Below are positions 23,125 to 31,385 of a DNA stretch of 64,000 nucleotides, piece after piece. The stretch spans positions 81,114 through 145,113 of the forward strand of contig CAYLQY010000005.1 in assembly GCA_964386325.1 (NCBI GenBank). The letters run 5' to 3'. The DNA is from Anaerorhabdus sp964386325 (GTDB lineage: Bacteria; Bacillota_I; Bacilli_A; Erysipelotrichales; Erysipelotrichaceae). Numbering within the stretch: position 1 is the first letter of the stretch; the number at the start of each line of letters is the position of its first letter. The position numbers were made by a program, and so were the translations under genes. Under the pieces are notes generated by a model, which saw only the letters and a program-made list of their open reading frames with translations, did no database searches and was not told the origin of the DNA.

Positions 23125-25647
23125 TTATAGTCCACATTTTAATTGAGCATTACAATTGGTACATGTATTACATCCACCAATTTCTTCAACAATACCTTCT
23201 AAACAAATTGGACAGATATCACCAACTTCAATACCGATATTACGATCTTGACGGTCAGCTCTTAAATCTGTTTTCTTTTCTTCTTCTTGTTTCTTTTTAA
23301 CATCGACTCCAAAGTCTTTAGTGATACTCATTTGATCCCAAGCAGTATCTTCATCATTTGTAAGACTTAGTACTTGAGAATCACGAGAACCATCTACATA
23401 TACTGTTCCACCTTGAGCACCGCCATGGAATAATCTTTCATAGATTTGTTGTACTTGGCGAACAGAGAAACCACGTGGAGCATTAACTGTTTTAGATATA
23501 GAAGAATCAATCCAACGTTGAATTGCACATTGTGTGTCTGCATGTTCTTCAGGAGATAATTGCATAGCACTTACAAAGTAATCAGGTAAAGTATCACGAC
23601 TGTATCCTGGATTCAATGCTAACCATTGATCAACAATTGCTGCATTTACTTCGATGAATTTTCCTAAACGTCCAGAACGGAAATAACTGAAACTGAAGTA
23701 AGGTTCTAATCCAGTTGATACACCAACCATTGTGCCAGTTGATCCGGTAGGAGCGATTGTTAATAAGTGTGAGTTACGAATACCGTATTTCACGATATCT
23801 TGACGAATGCTTTCATCCATTAATTTCATATATCCAGATTCAATAAAGTCTTCACCTTTAGTAAAGAATGGGAATGATCCTTTTTCTTTAGCTAGTTCAA
23901 CTGAAGTACGGTATGCACTTTCAGAAATACATTTAAATACTTTATCAATAGTTTCAATTGATTCTGGTGAGCCATAACGTTTTCTAGCCCAAATTAATAA
24001 GTCGTGTAATCCCATGATTCCTAATCCAACACGTCTTTCACCTAAAGCTTGTTCTTTGTTTGCTTCAAGGAAGTAAGGTGTATTGTCAATTACATTGTCT
24101 TGCATACGTACAGTTAATGCAACTGAGTTTGCAAGTTCATCATAGAGGATTTCGCCTGTTTTCTTATCAACAAAGTTAGCAAGATTTACAGCTGCTAAAT
24201 TACATACAGAATATGGGGCAAGTGGTTGTTCACCACAAGGGTTTGTTGCAACAACTTTTTGACCGTATGTTTTTGCGTTTGTCATATCGTTAGCATTATC
24301 AATGAAGAATATTCCAGGTTCTGCTGAGTATGTTGCACAGAAGCAAATTAAATCCCATAAATCTCTAGCTTTAAGTGTACGATACTTCTTAATAGGATAA
24401 CCCATAGCTTCCCATTCGCGAGCATCACCAATTTCATGCCATTTTTCATCATATGCTTCTTTTTGTTCATCTGTATAATTTTGAAGATCTGGGAATCTTA
24501 AATCAAATGTTCCGTCTTCTTCAACGGCTTTCATGAATTCTTTAGTAATTGTTACTGAAATATTTGCACCTGTTAAGAATTCAGGGCTTTGTACATCTAA
24601 ACTTCCACCATCAAGTAGAATTTCTCTAGCATGATCTTTAATATGTTCAGGGGTAGTTTTAGCTTCAACAAGACTTTCGTACATTTCTCTTTCAAGACGA
24701 GTAAGTGGCGTGAATTTAAGCTTGTTATGAGCTAGTTCACGAATTTGTTCATCTTTAGAGTTTTCTGTTAACCATTTTAATACTTTTGGATTTTGCATCT
24801 TTGAAATAATGAATTCAATAATATCAGGATGCCAGTCAGCAAGCATAATCATTTGTGCTCCACGACGACTTCCACCTTGTTCAACTAGATTAGTTAAGTT
24901 TGCAATATCATTCAACCAAGATACAGCACCGCTTGATTTACCACCAACACCTTTTGCAGGAGCTGATTTAGGGCGAAGGGTAGAACCATTTGTTCCAACA
25001 CCACCACCACGACTCATGATTTCCATGACTTCTTTACGATGATCTGCAATACCACCACGACTATCCTTTACAAAAGGCATAACGAAGCAGTTAAAATATG
25101 TAACTTGAGTTCCGCTACCAGCACCATATAGGACACGTCCAGCAGGGATCGTATTTAAGTTTTTTAATTGTTCAAAGAAAAGTTGTCCGTATTTTTCACG
25201 TGTAGCTTCATCCTTTTCGGGTGTTGCTAAAGCATAACCAACACGTTTTGCAATTTGTTCATAGAAAATTTCTAGGGGCTTATCAATTTGAAAGAATGTA
25301 CGTTTAACAATCCCTGTTTGAGATTCTTGTTCATCTTCAAGTGTGCCTCTGAATTCTTCTTCTATTTCAAGGGTTACTATTTCATGATCGTAATCTATAG
25401 CTTGTACGATTCCAACACCACGTGCTGGATATTTAGGATCTTCTTTAATAACTGTTAATACAATATCCCCTAAACCTAGAGACACTAAATCTCTATCTTT
25501 TTGAGAGTAGCGGTCAAGCATTACTAGACGAGACACCCCGCTGTGTACAGTATGAAAGTCATTTTCTATCTTAGTAAGATGAGGGAAATGTGTTTCAATA
25601 TCCTTGTTTAATTTCTCGATTGTTTGTTTGCTATAGTTCATAATCAT
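23125..25647 (-). CDS. nrdJ: Adenosylcobalamin-dependent ribonucleotide reductase (class II)
   Basis: 840 residues. The enzyme reduces ribonucleotides to deoxyribonucleotides using a cobalamin-generated thiyl radical, without oxygen. The ten-stranded barrel motifs are present: FNCFVMPFVKDSRGG, SGAVSWLNDIANLTN, NPCGEQPLAPYSVCNLAAVNL (catalytic Asn-Cys-Glu), GLGIMGLHDLL and IAPTGSTGTMVGVSTGLEP. The C-terminal tail has a zinc-ribbon-like CPIC plus CNTCTNC and ends CGL, serving as the thiol relay. The 5' end overlaps the adenosyltransferase gene by 4 nt, so cofactor and enzyme are made together. Confidence 0.95.
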   Translation of the reverse strand: MIMNYSKQTIEKLNKDIETHFPHLTKIENDFHTVHSGVSRLVMLDRYSQKDRDLVSLGLGDIVLTVIKEDPKYPARGVGIVQAIDYDHEIVTLEIEEEFRGTLEDEQESQTGIVKRTFFQIDKPLEIFYEQIAKRVGYALATPEKDEATREKYGQLFFEQLKNLNTIPAGRVLYGAGSGTQVTYFNCFVMPFVKDSRGGIADHRKEVMEIMSRGGGVGTNGSTLRPKSAPAKGVGGKSSGAVSWLNDIANLTNLVEQGGSRRGAQMIMLADWHPDIIEFIISKMQNPKVLKWLTENSKDEQIRELAHNKLKFTPLTRLEREMYESLVEAKTTPEHIKDHAREILLDGGSLDVQSPEFLTGANISVTITKEFMKAVEEDGTFDLRFPDLQNYTDEQKEAYDEKWHEIGDAREWEAMGYPIKKYRTLKARDLWDLICFCATYSAEPGIFFIDNANDMTNAKTYGQKVVATNPCGEQPLAPYSVCNLAAVNLANFVDKKTGEILYDELANSVALTVRMQDNVIDNTPYFLEANKEQALGERRVGLGIMGLHDLLIWARKRYGSPESIETIDKVFKCISESAYRTSVELAKEKGSFPFFTKGEDFIESGYMKLMDESIRQDIVKYGIRNSHLLTIAPTGSTGTMVGVSTGLEPYFSFSYFRSGRLGKFIEVNAAIVDQWLALNPGYSRDTLPDYFVSAMQLSPEEHADTQCAIQRWIDSSISKTVNAPRGFSVRQVQQIYERLFHGGAQGGTVYVDGSRDSQVLSLTNDEDTAWDQMSITKDFGVDVKKKQEEEKKTDLRADRQDRNIGIEVGDICPICLEGIVEEIGGCNTCTNCNAQLKCGL

Positions 25648-26147
25648 TCTCCTTCATTGATACGTTCGTTTATTAATTCTTTACAGCCGATTATAAACCA
25701 AAAGTCACTTAATCTATTAATATAACTTAGGATTTCTAAGGCTACAGGTTGTTCCTTATTCAATGTGAATAAACTTCTCTCCACACTTCGAACAGTTGTT
25801 CGAAGATGATTTAATGCCGCAGCTTTTTCGTTATGAAACGGATAAACAAAATGAAAATCTTCATCAATAGATTCTTGATTCATTTCAACTTCTAACCATT
25901 TTGTTCGTTCCTCTGTAAAAAGGTTACTTGAGTTATATCCGGTTATAATTGCACAAATGCAGTTTAAATCCTCTACAATATGTTGGCATGTAGAGGACAA
26001 AGAATCCCATTTCGAACTAATTAAAATACATTCAGCAATACAGGAATCTAATTCCCCTAATGCATTTATAAGGGTACTTGATTTGTCAACTCGACAACCA
26101 TATGCACTAGTTGTGCCAGTATCGCCTAACTTTGTGGATACTTTCAT
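25644..26147 (-). CDS. PduO-type cob(I)alamin adenosyltransferase
   Basis: 167 residues. Transfers the adenosyl group of ATP to cob(I)alamin, giving adenosylcobalamin. The N-terminal STKLGDTGTTSAYGCRVDK is the ATP-binding motif of PduO-type enzymes, and NHLRTTVRSVERSL with ILSYINRLSDFWFI forms the conserved helical trimer interface. The usual FVLPGG motif is replaced by FVYPFHNEK, a divergence worth noting. The gene heads a two-gene operon with nrdJ, the cofactor's user. No cobalamin riboswitch is seen upstream. Confidence 0.88.
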   Translation of the reverse strand: MKVSTKLGDTGTTSAYGCRVDKSSTLINALGELDSCIAECILISSKWDSLSSTCQHIVEDLNCICAIITGYNSSNLFTEERTKWLEVEMNQESIDEDFHFVYPFHNEKAAALNHLRTTVRSVERSLFTLNKEQPVALEILSYINRLSDFWFIIGCKELINERINEGE

Positions 26148-26173
26148 GGTTGTACCCCCTTCTGCGTATTTAA

Positions 26174-26202
26174 ATTATACGATAAAAATGTACTGTTTTG
26201 AA
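26174..26202 (-). promoter_or_regulatory. Promoter of the adenosyltransferase-nrdJ operon
   Basis: On the minus strand TATAAT (26174-26179) lies 17 bp from TTCAAA (26197-26202). The leader to the ATG at 26147 is under 30 nt and contains AAGGGGG, leaving no room for a riboswitch. Confidence 0.6.
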
Positions 26203-26293
26203 GTAGAAGTTTCATAAAATGGCACAATAATATAAATATTGAGGAACTTGTGAAATTGTTGTATCATTGAGTCAAAGTTGGGAGAATGAATGA

Positions 26294-26929
26294 ATGAAAT
26301 ATTCAGTGATAATTGTGGCCGCTGGTAAGGGGACAAGAATGAATTTGGGCTATAATAAAGTCTATTATCGTGTTGATGGAAAAACAATTCTTGAACGCAC
26401 GATGAAGGTTTTTGAGGAGGACAAACGTTGCAGTCAAATCATTATAGTGACAGAGGGTTTAGATTATAAACGGCAAACCAATCGATTTAGCGGTAAAATT
26501 GTGATTGTTGGTGGTGGAAAAACACGCCAAGAAAGCGTAGAAAATGGCTTGTTTGCAGTAAAAGAGGATATTGTGTTCGTTCATGATGGGGCTAGGCCTT
26601 ATATCTCTAAAGAGTGTATTAATCGCTTATGCAAGAGTATGGAAACCAATGATGCAGCTTTATTAATGGTTTCAGCGAAAGATACAATTAAGTCTGTAAA
26701 AGATGGATATATTGAATATACACCATTGCGTGAATCACTCATGCATGCACAAACACCACAAGCATTTAAAACATCTTTATTATTAACATGTTATAAAAAA
26801 GCAAAACTTGATAATTTTGTAGGGACAGATGATGCTTCGTTAGTAGAAAAATATGGAAATACCCGAATTGCGGTTGTTGAAGGCGATTATAGAAATAAAA
26901 AAATTACTACAACTGAAGATTTAGATTAG
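26294..26929 (+). CDS. ispD: 2-C-methyl-D-erythritol 4-phosphate cytidylyltransferase
   Basis: 211 residues. Third step of the non-mevalonate isoprenoid pathway: couples CTP to methylerythritol phosphate. VIIVAAGKGTRMNLGYNKVYYRVDGKTILE is the nucleotide-binding N-terminus; VFVHDGARPYIS, HAQTPQAFK and GTDDASLVE are family signatures. Slightly shorter than the usual 225-235 residues, mostly at the C-terminus, which ends at KKITTTEDLD. No ispF is fused or adjacent. A strong intrinsic terminator follows. Confidence 0.93.
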   Translation: MKYSVIIVAAGKGTRMNLGYNKVYYRVDGKTILERTMKVFEEDKRCSQIIIVTEGLDYKRQTNRFSGKIVIVGGGKTRQESVENGLFAVKEDIVFVHDGARPYISKECINRLCKSMETNDAALLMVSAKDTIKSVKDGYIEYTPLRESLMHAQTPQAFKTSLLLTCYKKAKLDNFVGTDDASLVEKYGNTRIAVVEGDYRNKKITTTEDLD

Positions 26930-26938
26930 GAAAATCAA

Positions 26939-26972
26939 AACTCTTTCTTATAAATAGGTAGAAGGAGTTTTT
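26939..26972 (+). terminator. Terminator whose right arm carries the comFA ribosome site
   Basis: ACTCTTTCT and AGAAGGAGT form a 9-bp stem with one G-T pair, followed by a run of T that reaches the comFA start at 26976. AGAAGGAG is also the ribosome site for comFA, so folding could limit comFA translation on read-through RNA. Confidence 0.7.
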
Positions 26973-26975
26973 TTT

Positions 26976-28115
26976 ATGAAATGTCCACGATGTTTGAATC
27001 AAGATAAAACTTATTTTTATAAAGGAAGTAAAGGGTGGCTATGTAGGCGGTGTATACAATTTAAACGACAATTAATAGAAGAAGAGAAAATAGAAATTAA
27101 TGATGAGATTAATCAAGATTCTCACGAATATACCTTGAAATATCCCCTTACTAAAGCGCAAATTGTAATTTCTCATCAATGTCTTGCATCGCTTAAGCAA
27201 AAAAGAGATGTCTTTATTGATGCTATTTGTGGTGCTGGCAAAACAGAACTTGTCATTGAAAGCATCAGTTATTATTTGAAACATGGAAAACGGGTTGCGT
27301 TTGCGATAGCACGGCGACAAGTAGTTTTAGATTTAAAGAAACGATTAGAAAACATCTTTGTGAATGCCAAAGTAATTGCGGTATGTCAGGGATATACTAA
27401 GGATGTAGTGGGTGATTTAATACTATGCACCACACATCAACTTTATCGATACCCTAAAGCGTTCGATTTGTTGATTTTGGATGAACCCGATGCCTTTCCT
27501 TATAAAGGGAATGATGTACTTGCGGGTATTGTACAAACGAGTTGTAAAGGTGAGATGATATTTTTAACCGCTACACCAGATGATTACTTAAAAGAACGAT
27601 TAAGACGCAAAAATATAACTCATTTGAAATTGAATAGAAGACCCCATAATTATGATTTACCAGTACCACGATTAAGGATTGCACCAACATGTATACTGCT
27701 ATTATTTTTAATTAATTGGATTGTGAAAAATGAAAGATCAATGCTTGTATTTGTTCCAACAATTAAACTATCAAAGTATCTCTATGTCCTTTTGTCATCT
27801 ATCGTTGGAGCGGAAGTATGCACAAGCAAAACAGTAAATAAAGATGAAATAATTCAAGCATTTAAAGACAAGAAATTTCAATGCTTAATTGCGACTACAA
27901 TACTAGAAAGAGGAGTTACCATTGAAGGTATAGATGTCTGTGTTTTTTATGCGAATCATGGTGTATTTGATGAAGCGAGTTTAATTCAAATGAGTGGGCG
28001 TGTAGGGAGAAGTTTCAAGTATCCAACCGGTGATTGTTTATTTCTAAGTAATGCAAAATCCTCAATTGTTGATAAGTGTATTCGTATTTGTAAAGAGGCT
28101 AATTATTATGGATAA
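26976..28115 (+). CDS. comFA: ComFA-like DNA helicase of natural competence
   Basis: 379 residues. A DEAD-type translocase that helps draw single-stranded DNA through the ComEC channel. The N-terminal CPRCLNQDKTYFY...WLCRRC zinc ribbon is typical of ComFA. Walker A is DAICGAGKTEL (about residue 87), motif II is LLILDEPDAF, motif III is FLTATPD and motif VI is QMSGRVGRS. It overlaps comFC by 8 nt. No other competence genes are in the window. The protein is somewhat shorter than B. subtilis ComFA (about 460 residues). Confidence 0.9.
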   Translation: MKCPRCLNQDKTYFYKGSKGWLCRRCIQFKRQLIEEEKIEINDEINQDSHEYTLKYPLTKAQIVISHQCLASLKQKRDVFIDAICGAGKTELVIESISYYLKHGKRVAFAIARRQVVLDLKKRLENIFVNAKVIAVCQGYTKDVVGDLILCTTHQLYRYPKAFDLLILDEPDAFPYKGNDVLAGIVQTSCKGEMIFLTATPDDYLKERLRRKNITHLKLNRRPHNYDLPVPRLRIAPTCILLLFLINWIVKNERSMLVFVPTIKLSKYLYVLLSSIVGAEVCTSKTVNKDEIIQAFKDKKFQCLIATTILERGVTIEGIDVCVFYANHGVFDEASLIQMSGRVGRSFKYPTGDCLFLSNAKSSIVDKCIRICKEANYYG

Positions 28116-28728
28116 ATGTCTGTTTTGCAATCAGTCGCTTGAACATGGCGCAACACTCATAGAAGTGCTCATTAATCATGATGTTTTATGTCCAATGTGT
28201 CGGCATGAACTTATACCAAATAAAAAGAAATTTATGATAAATAAGATTCAAGCTGAGGCACGTTATATTTATAATGACTTTTTTAGTTCGCTATTAGTTC
28301 AATATAAAGATTGTATGGATGAAGCACTAAAGTCGGTATTTTTATTTAATTACCGACTTATGTTTCATATTAAATACTGGGGATATACGCTTGTACCGAT
28401 GCCGAGTTCTGATGATAAATTAAAAGAACGTGGATTTAATCATGTACTAGGGATGTTTGATTGGTGTAAGAATGAAAAATACTGTTGTTTAGAGAAAATA
28501 GGAAATCAAAAACAAGTAGTTTCAACTTCGCTACAACGGCAAGAAATGATTGGTAAGATTCGTTGTATAAAAGATGTTAGTCATATTAAAAAAATTCTAT
28601 TAGTGGATGATGTATGTACAACAGGAAGCACATTAAAAGGGGCTTTAGAAGCTCTTTCATCTTTTGATGGACAGATTAAAATTTTTGTAGTTGCGACTCA
28701 TCCGTTGAATCTAAAAAAGTTTGTTTAG
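28108..28728 (+). CDS. comFC: ComFC-like phosphoribosyltransferase-fold competence protein
   Basis: 206 residues from the ATG at 28108, with AAAGAGG upstream; the frame extends back to 28051 inside comFA. N-terminal zinc-binding pairs (CLFCNQSL and CPMCRHEL) and a C-terminal phosphoribosyltransferase-type PRPP loop ILLVDDVCTTGSTL. YTLVPMPSSDDKLKERGFNHV is the family signature. ComFC partners ComFA in DNA uptake. The last 50 nt overlap a convergent truncated flavodoxin gene. Confidence 0.9.
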   Translation: MDKCLFCNQSLEHGATLIEVLINHDVLCPMCRHELIPNKKKFMINKIQAEARYIYNDFFSSLLVQYKDCMDEALKSVFLFNYRLMFHIKYWGYTLVPMPSSDDKLKERGFNHVLGMFDWCKNEKYCCLEKIGNQKQVVSTSLQRQEMIGKIRCIKDVSHIKKILLVDDVCTTGSTLKGALEALSSFDGQIKIFVVATHPLNLKKFV

Positions 28729-28879
28729 AGATAACCAATTTTACAACATCACAATCGATTTGATTTACGAGTTTATTCACAATAATTTCAGTATTTCCAA
28801 TAGCGAGATTTTGTATGTATCCATTGACATAATTCTCACCATTTTTCGAAAAATAAGCGACTAATATCTTTTTCTTCAT
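28676..28879 (-). pseudogene. Truncated flavodoxin-like gene with intact MerR promoter
   Basis: 67 residues: MKKKILVAYFSKNGENYVNG is the FMN phosphate-loop start of a flavodoxin and the match runs to about DCDVVKL. The remaining tail, over the end of comFC, no longer looks like a flavodoxin. Flavodoxins of this type have about 150-170 residues, so roughly 100 residues are missing. Its ribosome site AGGAG and the upstream MerR-type promoter at 28906-28936 remain intact. I read it as a gene whose 3' part was deleted next to comFC. A functional short protein is less likely. Confidence 0.7.
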
Positions 28880-28905
28880 TTCTTTTCTCCTTTTACGTTA
28901 AAACT

Positions 28906-28936
28906 AGCCTATTACTTTGAGTGAACTCTAAGTCAA
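28906..28936 (-). promoter_or_regulatory. Second MerR-type promoter and operator
   Basis: On the minus strand TTGACT (28931-28936) and TAGGCT (28906-28911) are 19 bp apart around the dyad ACTTTGAGT-ga-ACTCTAAGT read on the plus strand (28914-28933). Geometry and half-sites match the promoter at 9303-9333 almost exactly, so the MerR protein at 9902 is the likely regulator. It drives the truncated flavodoxin gene. Confidence 0.75.
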
Positions 28937-28973
28937 GGATAAGTGAAGAAAAACTGAAACTTTCGTTGTTTAT

Positions 28974-29002
28974 TTGTTTTAAGTCATTAAATAAGATATA
29001 AT
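28974..29002 (+). promoter_or_regulatory. secA promoter
   Basis: TTGTTT (28974-28979), 17 bp, TATAAT (28997-29002), then GGAGG before the ATG at 29037. Confidence 0.65.
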
Positions 29003-29036
29003 ATACAATGCATAAAAATATGAATTTGGAGGAATT

Positions 29037-31385
29037 ATGGCTAACTTTATTGATAAATTATTTAATGTAGAAAAGAAAAGAATTAAAGAGATTGAAAACA
29101 AGGTGCGTCCAGTAGAAGCACTTGCGGATAAATATGCTGCAATGAGCGATGAAGAGTTAAAAGGGCAAACCCCAATATTAAAAGAAAGACTAGCAAATGG
29201 TGAAACATTAGATGATATTTTACCAGAAGCTTTTGCGACTTGTAGAGAGGCTGCAAAACGTGTTATTGGAGAATATCCATACTTTGTTCAATTAATGGGA
29301 GCTGCTGTTATGCAAGGCGGCGATATCGCAGAAATGAGAACAGGTGAAGGTAAAACATTAACATCAGTTATGGCAGCATATCTAAATGCCCTTGAAGGTA
29401 AGGGTGTTCACGTAATTACAGTAAATGAATATTTAGCTGAACGTGATGCAAACTGGATGGGACAAATTCACCGTTTCTTAGGTTTAACTGTAGGGTTGAA
29501 TTTACGTCAATTAACACCAATACAAAAACGTGCTGCGTATTTATGTGATATTACATATACAACAAATGCTGAAGCAGGATTTGATTATCTAAGAGATAAC
29601 ATGGTTACACGTGTAGAAGATCGTGTACTTCGTCCACTTAACTTTGCACTAGTTGATGAAGTTGACTCAATCTTAATTGATGAATCACGTACACCGTTAA
29701 TTATTTCTGGTGGACAAAAACAAACTGCGAATCTTTATATCCAAGCAGACCATTTCGTAAAATCACTTAAAGAAGGTGAAGATTATGAAATTGATGTAAA
29801 AGCAAAAGCAATTACATTAACAGATGAAGGTGTTGCGAAAGCAGAAAAAGCCTTTAAAGTTAAAAACTTATATGAATTAGAACATACGCAAACTGTTCAT
29901 CATATTTCACAAGCATTACGTGCAAACTATATCATGCATAATGATGTTGAATATGTAGTACAAGAAGATGAAATCGTAATTGTTGATCCAAATACGGGAC
30001 GTTTAATGAAGGGACGTGCTTATTCAGATGGTTTACATCAAGCCATCGAAGCAAAAGAAGGCGTTACTATTAAACAAGAAACAACAACACTTGCGACTAT
30101 TACTTATCAAAATTTCTTCCGTTTATACAATAAACTTGCAGGTATGACAGGTACTGCAAAAACAGAAGAAGAAGAATTCTTAAGTATTTATAACATGCGT
30201 GTTTACGAAATCCCTACAAATAGAGACGTTGCACGTATTGATTATCCAGATGCAGTCTTTGGAACAAAGAAAGCTAAATTTGAAGCCTTAATTGAAGAAG
30301 TAAGAGAATGTCATGAAAAAGGACAACCAGTCCTAGTAGGTACAATTGCCGTTGAAACATCTGAATTAATTTCAAAAATGTTGAAATCACGCAAGATTCC
30401 TCATGAAATTTTAAATGCGAAAAACCATGCACGTGAAGCTGAAATCATTCAATTTGCAGGTCGTAAAGGAGCAGTAACAATTGCGACAAACATGGCTGGT
30501 CGTGGTACCGATATTAAACTTGGTGAAGGTGTAAGAGAACTTGGTGGATTAGCTGTAATCGGCTCTGAACGCCATGAATCTCGTCGTATTGATAACCAAT
30601 TACGTGGACGTTCTGGTCGTCAAGGTGATCCTGGATATTCAAGATTTTATGTATCAGTACAAGATGAATTGATGGTGCGTTTCGGTAGTGAGCGTATGGA
30701 AGGTTTATTCTCTCAACTGGGAGATGTTCCTATTGAATCAAAAGTAATTACTAAATCAATTGGTAATGCTCAAAAACGAGTTGAAGGTGTTAACTTCGAT
30801 TCACGTAAAGCGTTATTAGAATATGATGATGTATTAAGACAACAACGTGAAATCATCTATGAACAAAGAAACTTTATTCTTGAAAATGAAGACGTTCATT
30901 CGATTGTAGAAGACATGTTTAAACGTGTTATTACAAATATTGTAAGCTCACATGTTGATCATACTGGAAAAGAAGAAAAAATAAACGTTGATGAAATCTT
31001 AATCAATCTTGAAAAGATGGGATTTAAAGAAAAATTAAACCCAAGTGATTTACAGGAAAAAAATATAGAAGAATTAGTAGAAATTTGTAGCCAACAAGCT
31101 TGGAAAGAATATGAAGAAAAGATTCAACAAATCCGTGAACAAATTCTTCCAATTGAAAAAACAATGGTATTAAAAGTTATTGACCGTGCATGGATTAATC
31201 ATATTGATATCATGAGTAAACTACGTGATGGTATTGGTTTGCGTTCATATGCACAATCAAATCCACTTCAAGCGTATGTGCAAGAAGGATATGAAATGTT
31301 CGAAGATATGATGAACCGTATTTCCCAAGAAATAGTTGCGTTCTGCTTAAATGTAAGAATTGTAATTGAGGAGCGTAAAAAATAA
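29037..31385 (+). CDS. secA: Preprotein translocase ATPase SecA
   Basis: 782 residues. The motor that pushes unfolded precursors through SecYEG. Walker A MRTGEGKTLTSVM (about residue 100), LVDEVDSILIDESRTPLI, the preprotein cross-linking region, and helicase motif VI NQLRGRSGRQGDPG are present, followed by the scaffold helix (WINHIDIMSKLRDGIGLRSYAQ). It ends at IVIEERKK without the C-terminal linker and Cys-rich zinc/SecB-binding tail found in many SecA proteins. Its stop shares one base with the prfB start (TAATG), so the two are translated in series. Confidence 0.96.
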   Translation: MANFIDKLFNVEKKRIKEIENKVRPVEALADKYAAMSDEELKGQTPILKERLANGETLDDILPEAFATCREAAKRVIGEYPYFVQLMGAAVMQGGDIAEMRTGEGKTLTSVMAAYLNALEGKGVHVITVNEYLAERDANWMGQIHRFLGLTVGLNLRQLTPIQKRAAYLCDITYTTNAEAGFDYLRDNMVTRVEDRVLRPLNFALVDEVDSILIDESRTPLIISGGQKQTANLYIQADHFVKSLKEGEDYEIDVKAKAITLTDEGVAKAEKAFKVKNLYELEHTQTVHHISQALRANYIMHNDVEYVVQEDEIVIVDPNTGRLMKGRAYSDGLHQAIEAKEGVTIKQETTTLATITYQNFFRLYNKLAGMTGTAKTEEEEFLSIYNMRVYEIPTNRDVARIDYPDAVFGTKKAKFEALIEEVRECHEKGQPVLVGTIAVETSELISKMLKSRKIPHEILNAKNHAREAEIIQFAGRKGAVTIATNMAGRGTDIKLGEGVRELGGLAVIGSERHESRRIDNQLRGRSGRQGDPGYSRFYVSVQDELMVRFGSERMEGLFSQLGDVPIESKVITKSIGNAQKRVEGVNFDSRKALLEYDDVLRQQREIIYEQRNFILENEDVHSIVEDMFKRVITNIVSSHVDHTGKEEKINVDEILINLEKMGFKEKLNPSDLQEKNIEELVEICSQQAWKEYEEKIQQIREQILPIEKTMVLKVIDRAWINHIDIMSKLRDGIGLRSYAQSNPLQAYVQEGYEMFEDMMNRISQEIVAFCLNVRIVIEERKK

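Noticed and set aside
26148..26293. Cobalamin riboswitch before the adenosyltransferase-nrdJ operon
   Set aside because: The gap is 146 bp and the leader after the -10 box is under 30 nt; no B12-box pattern seen.
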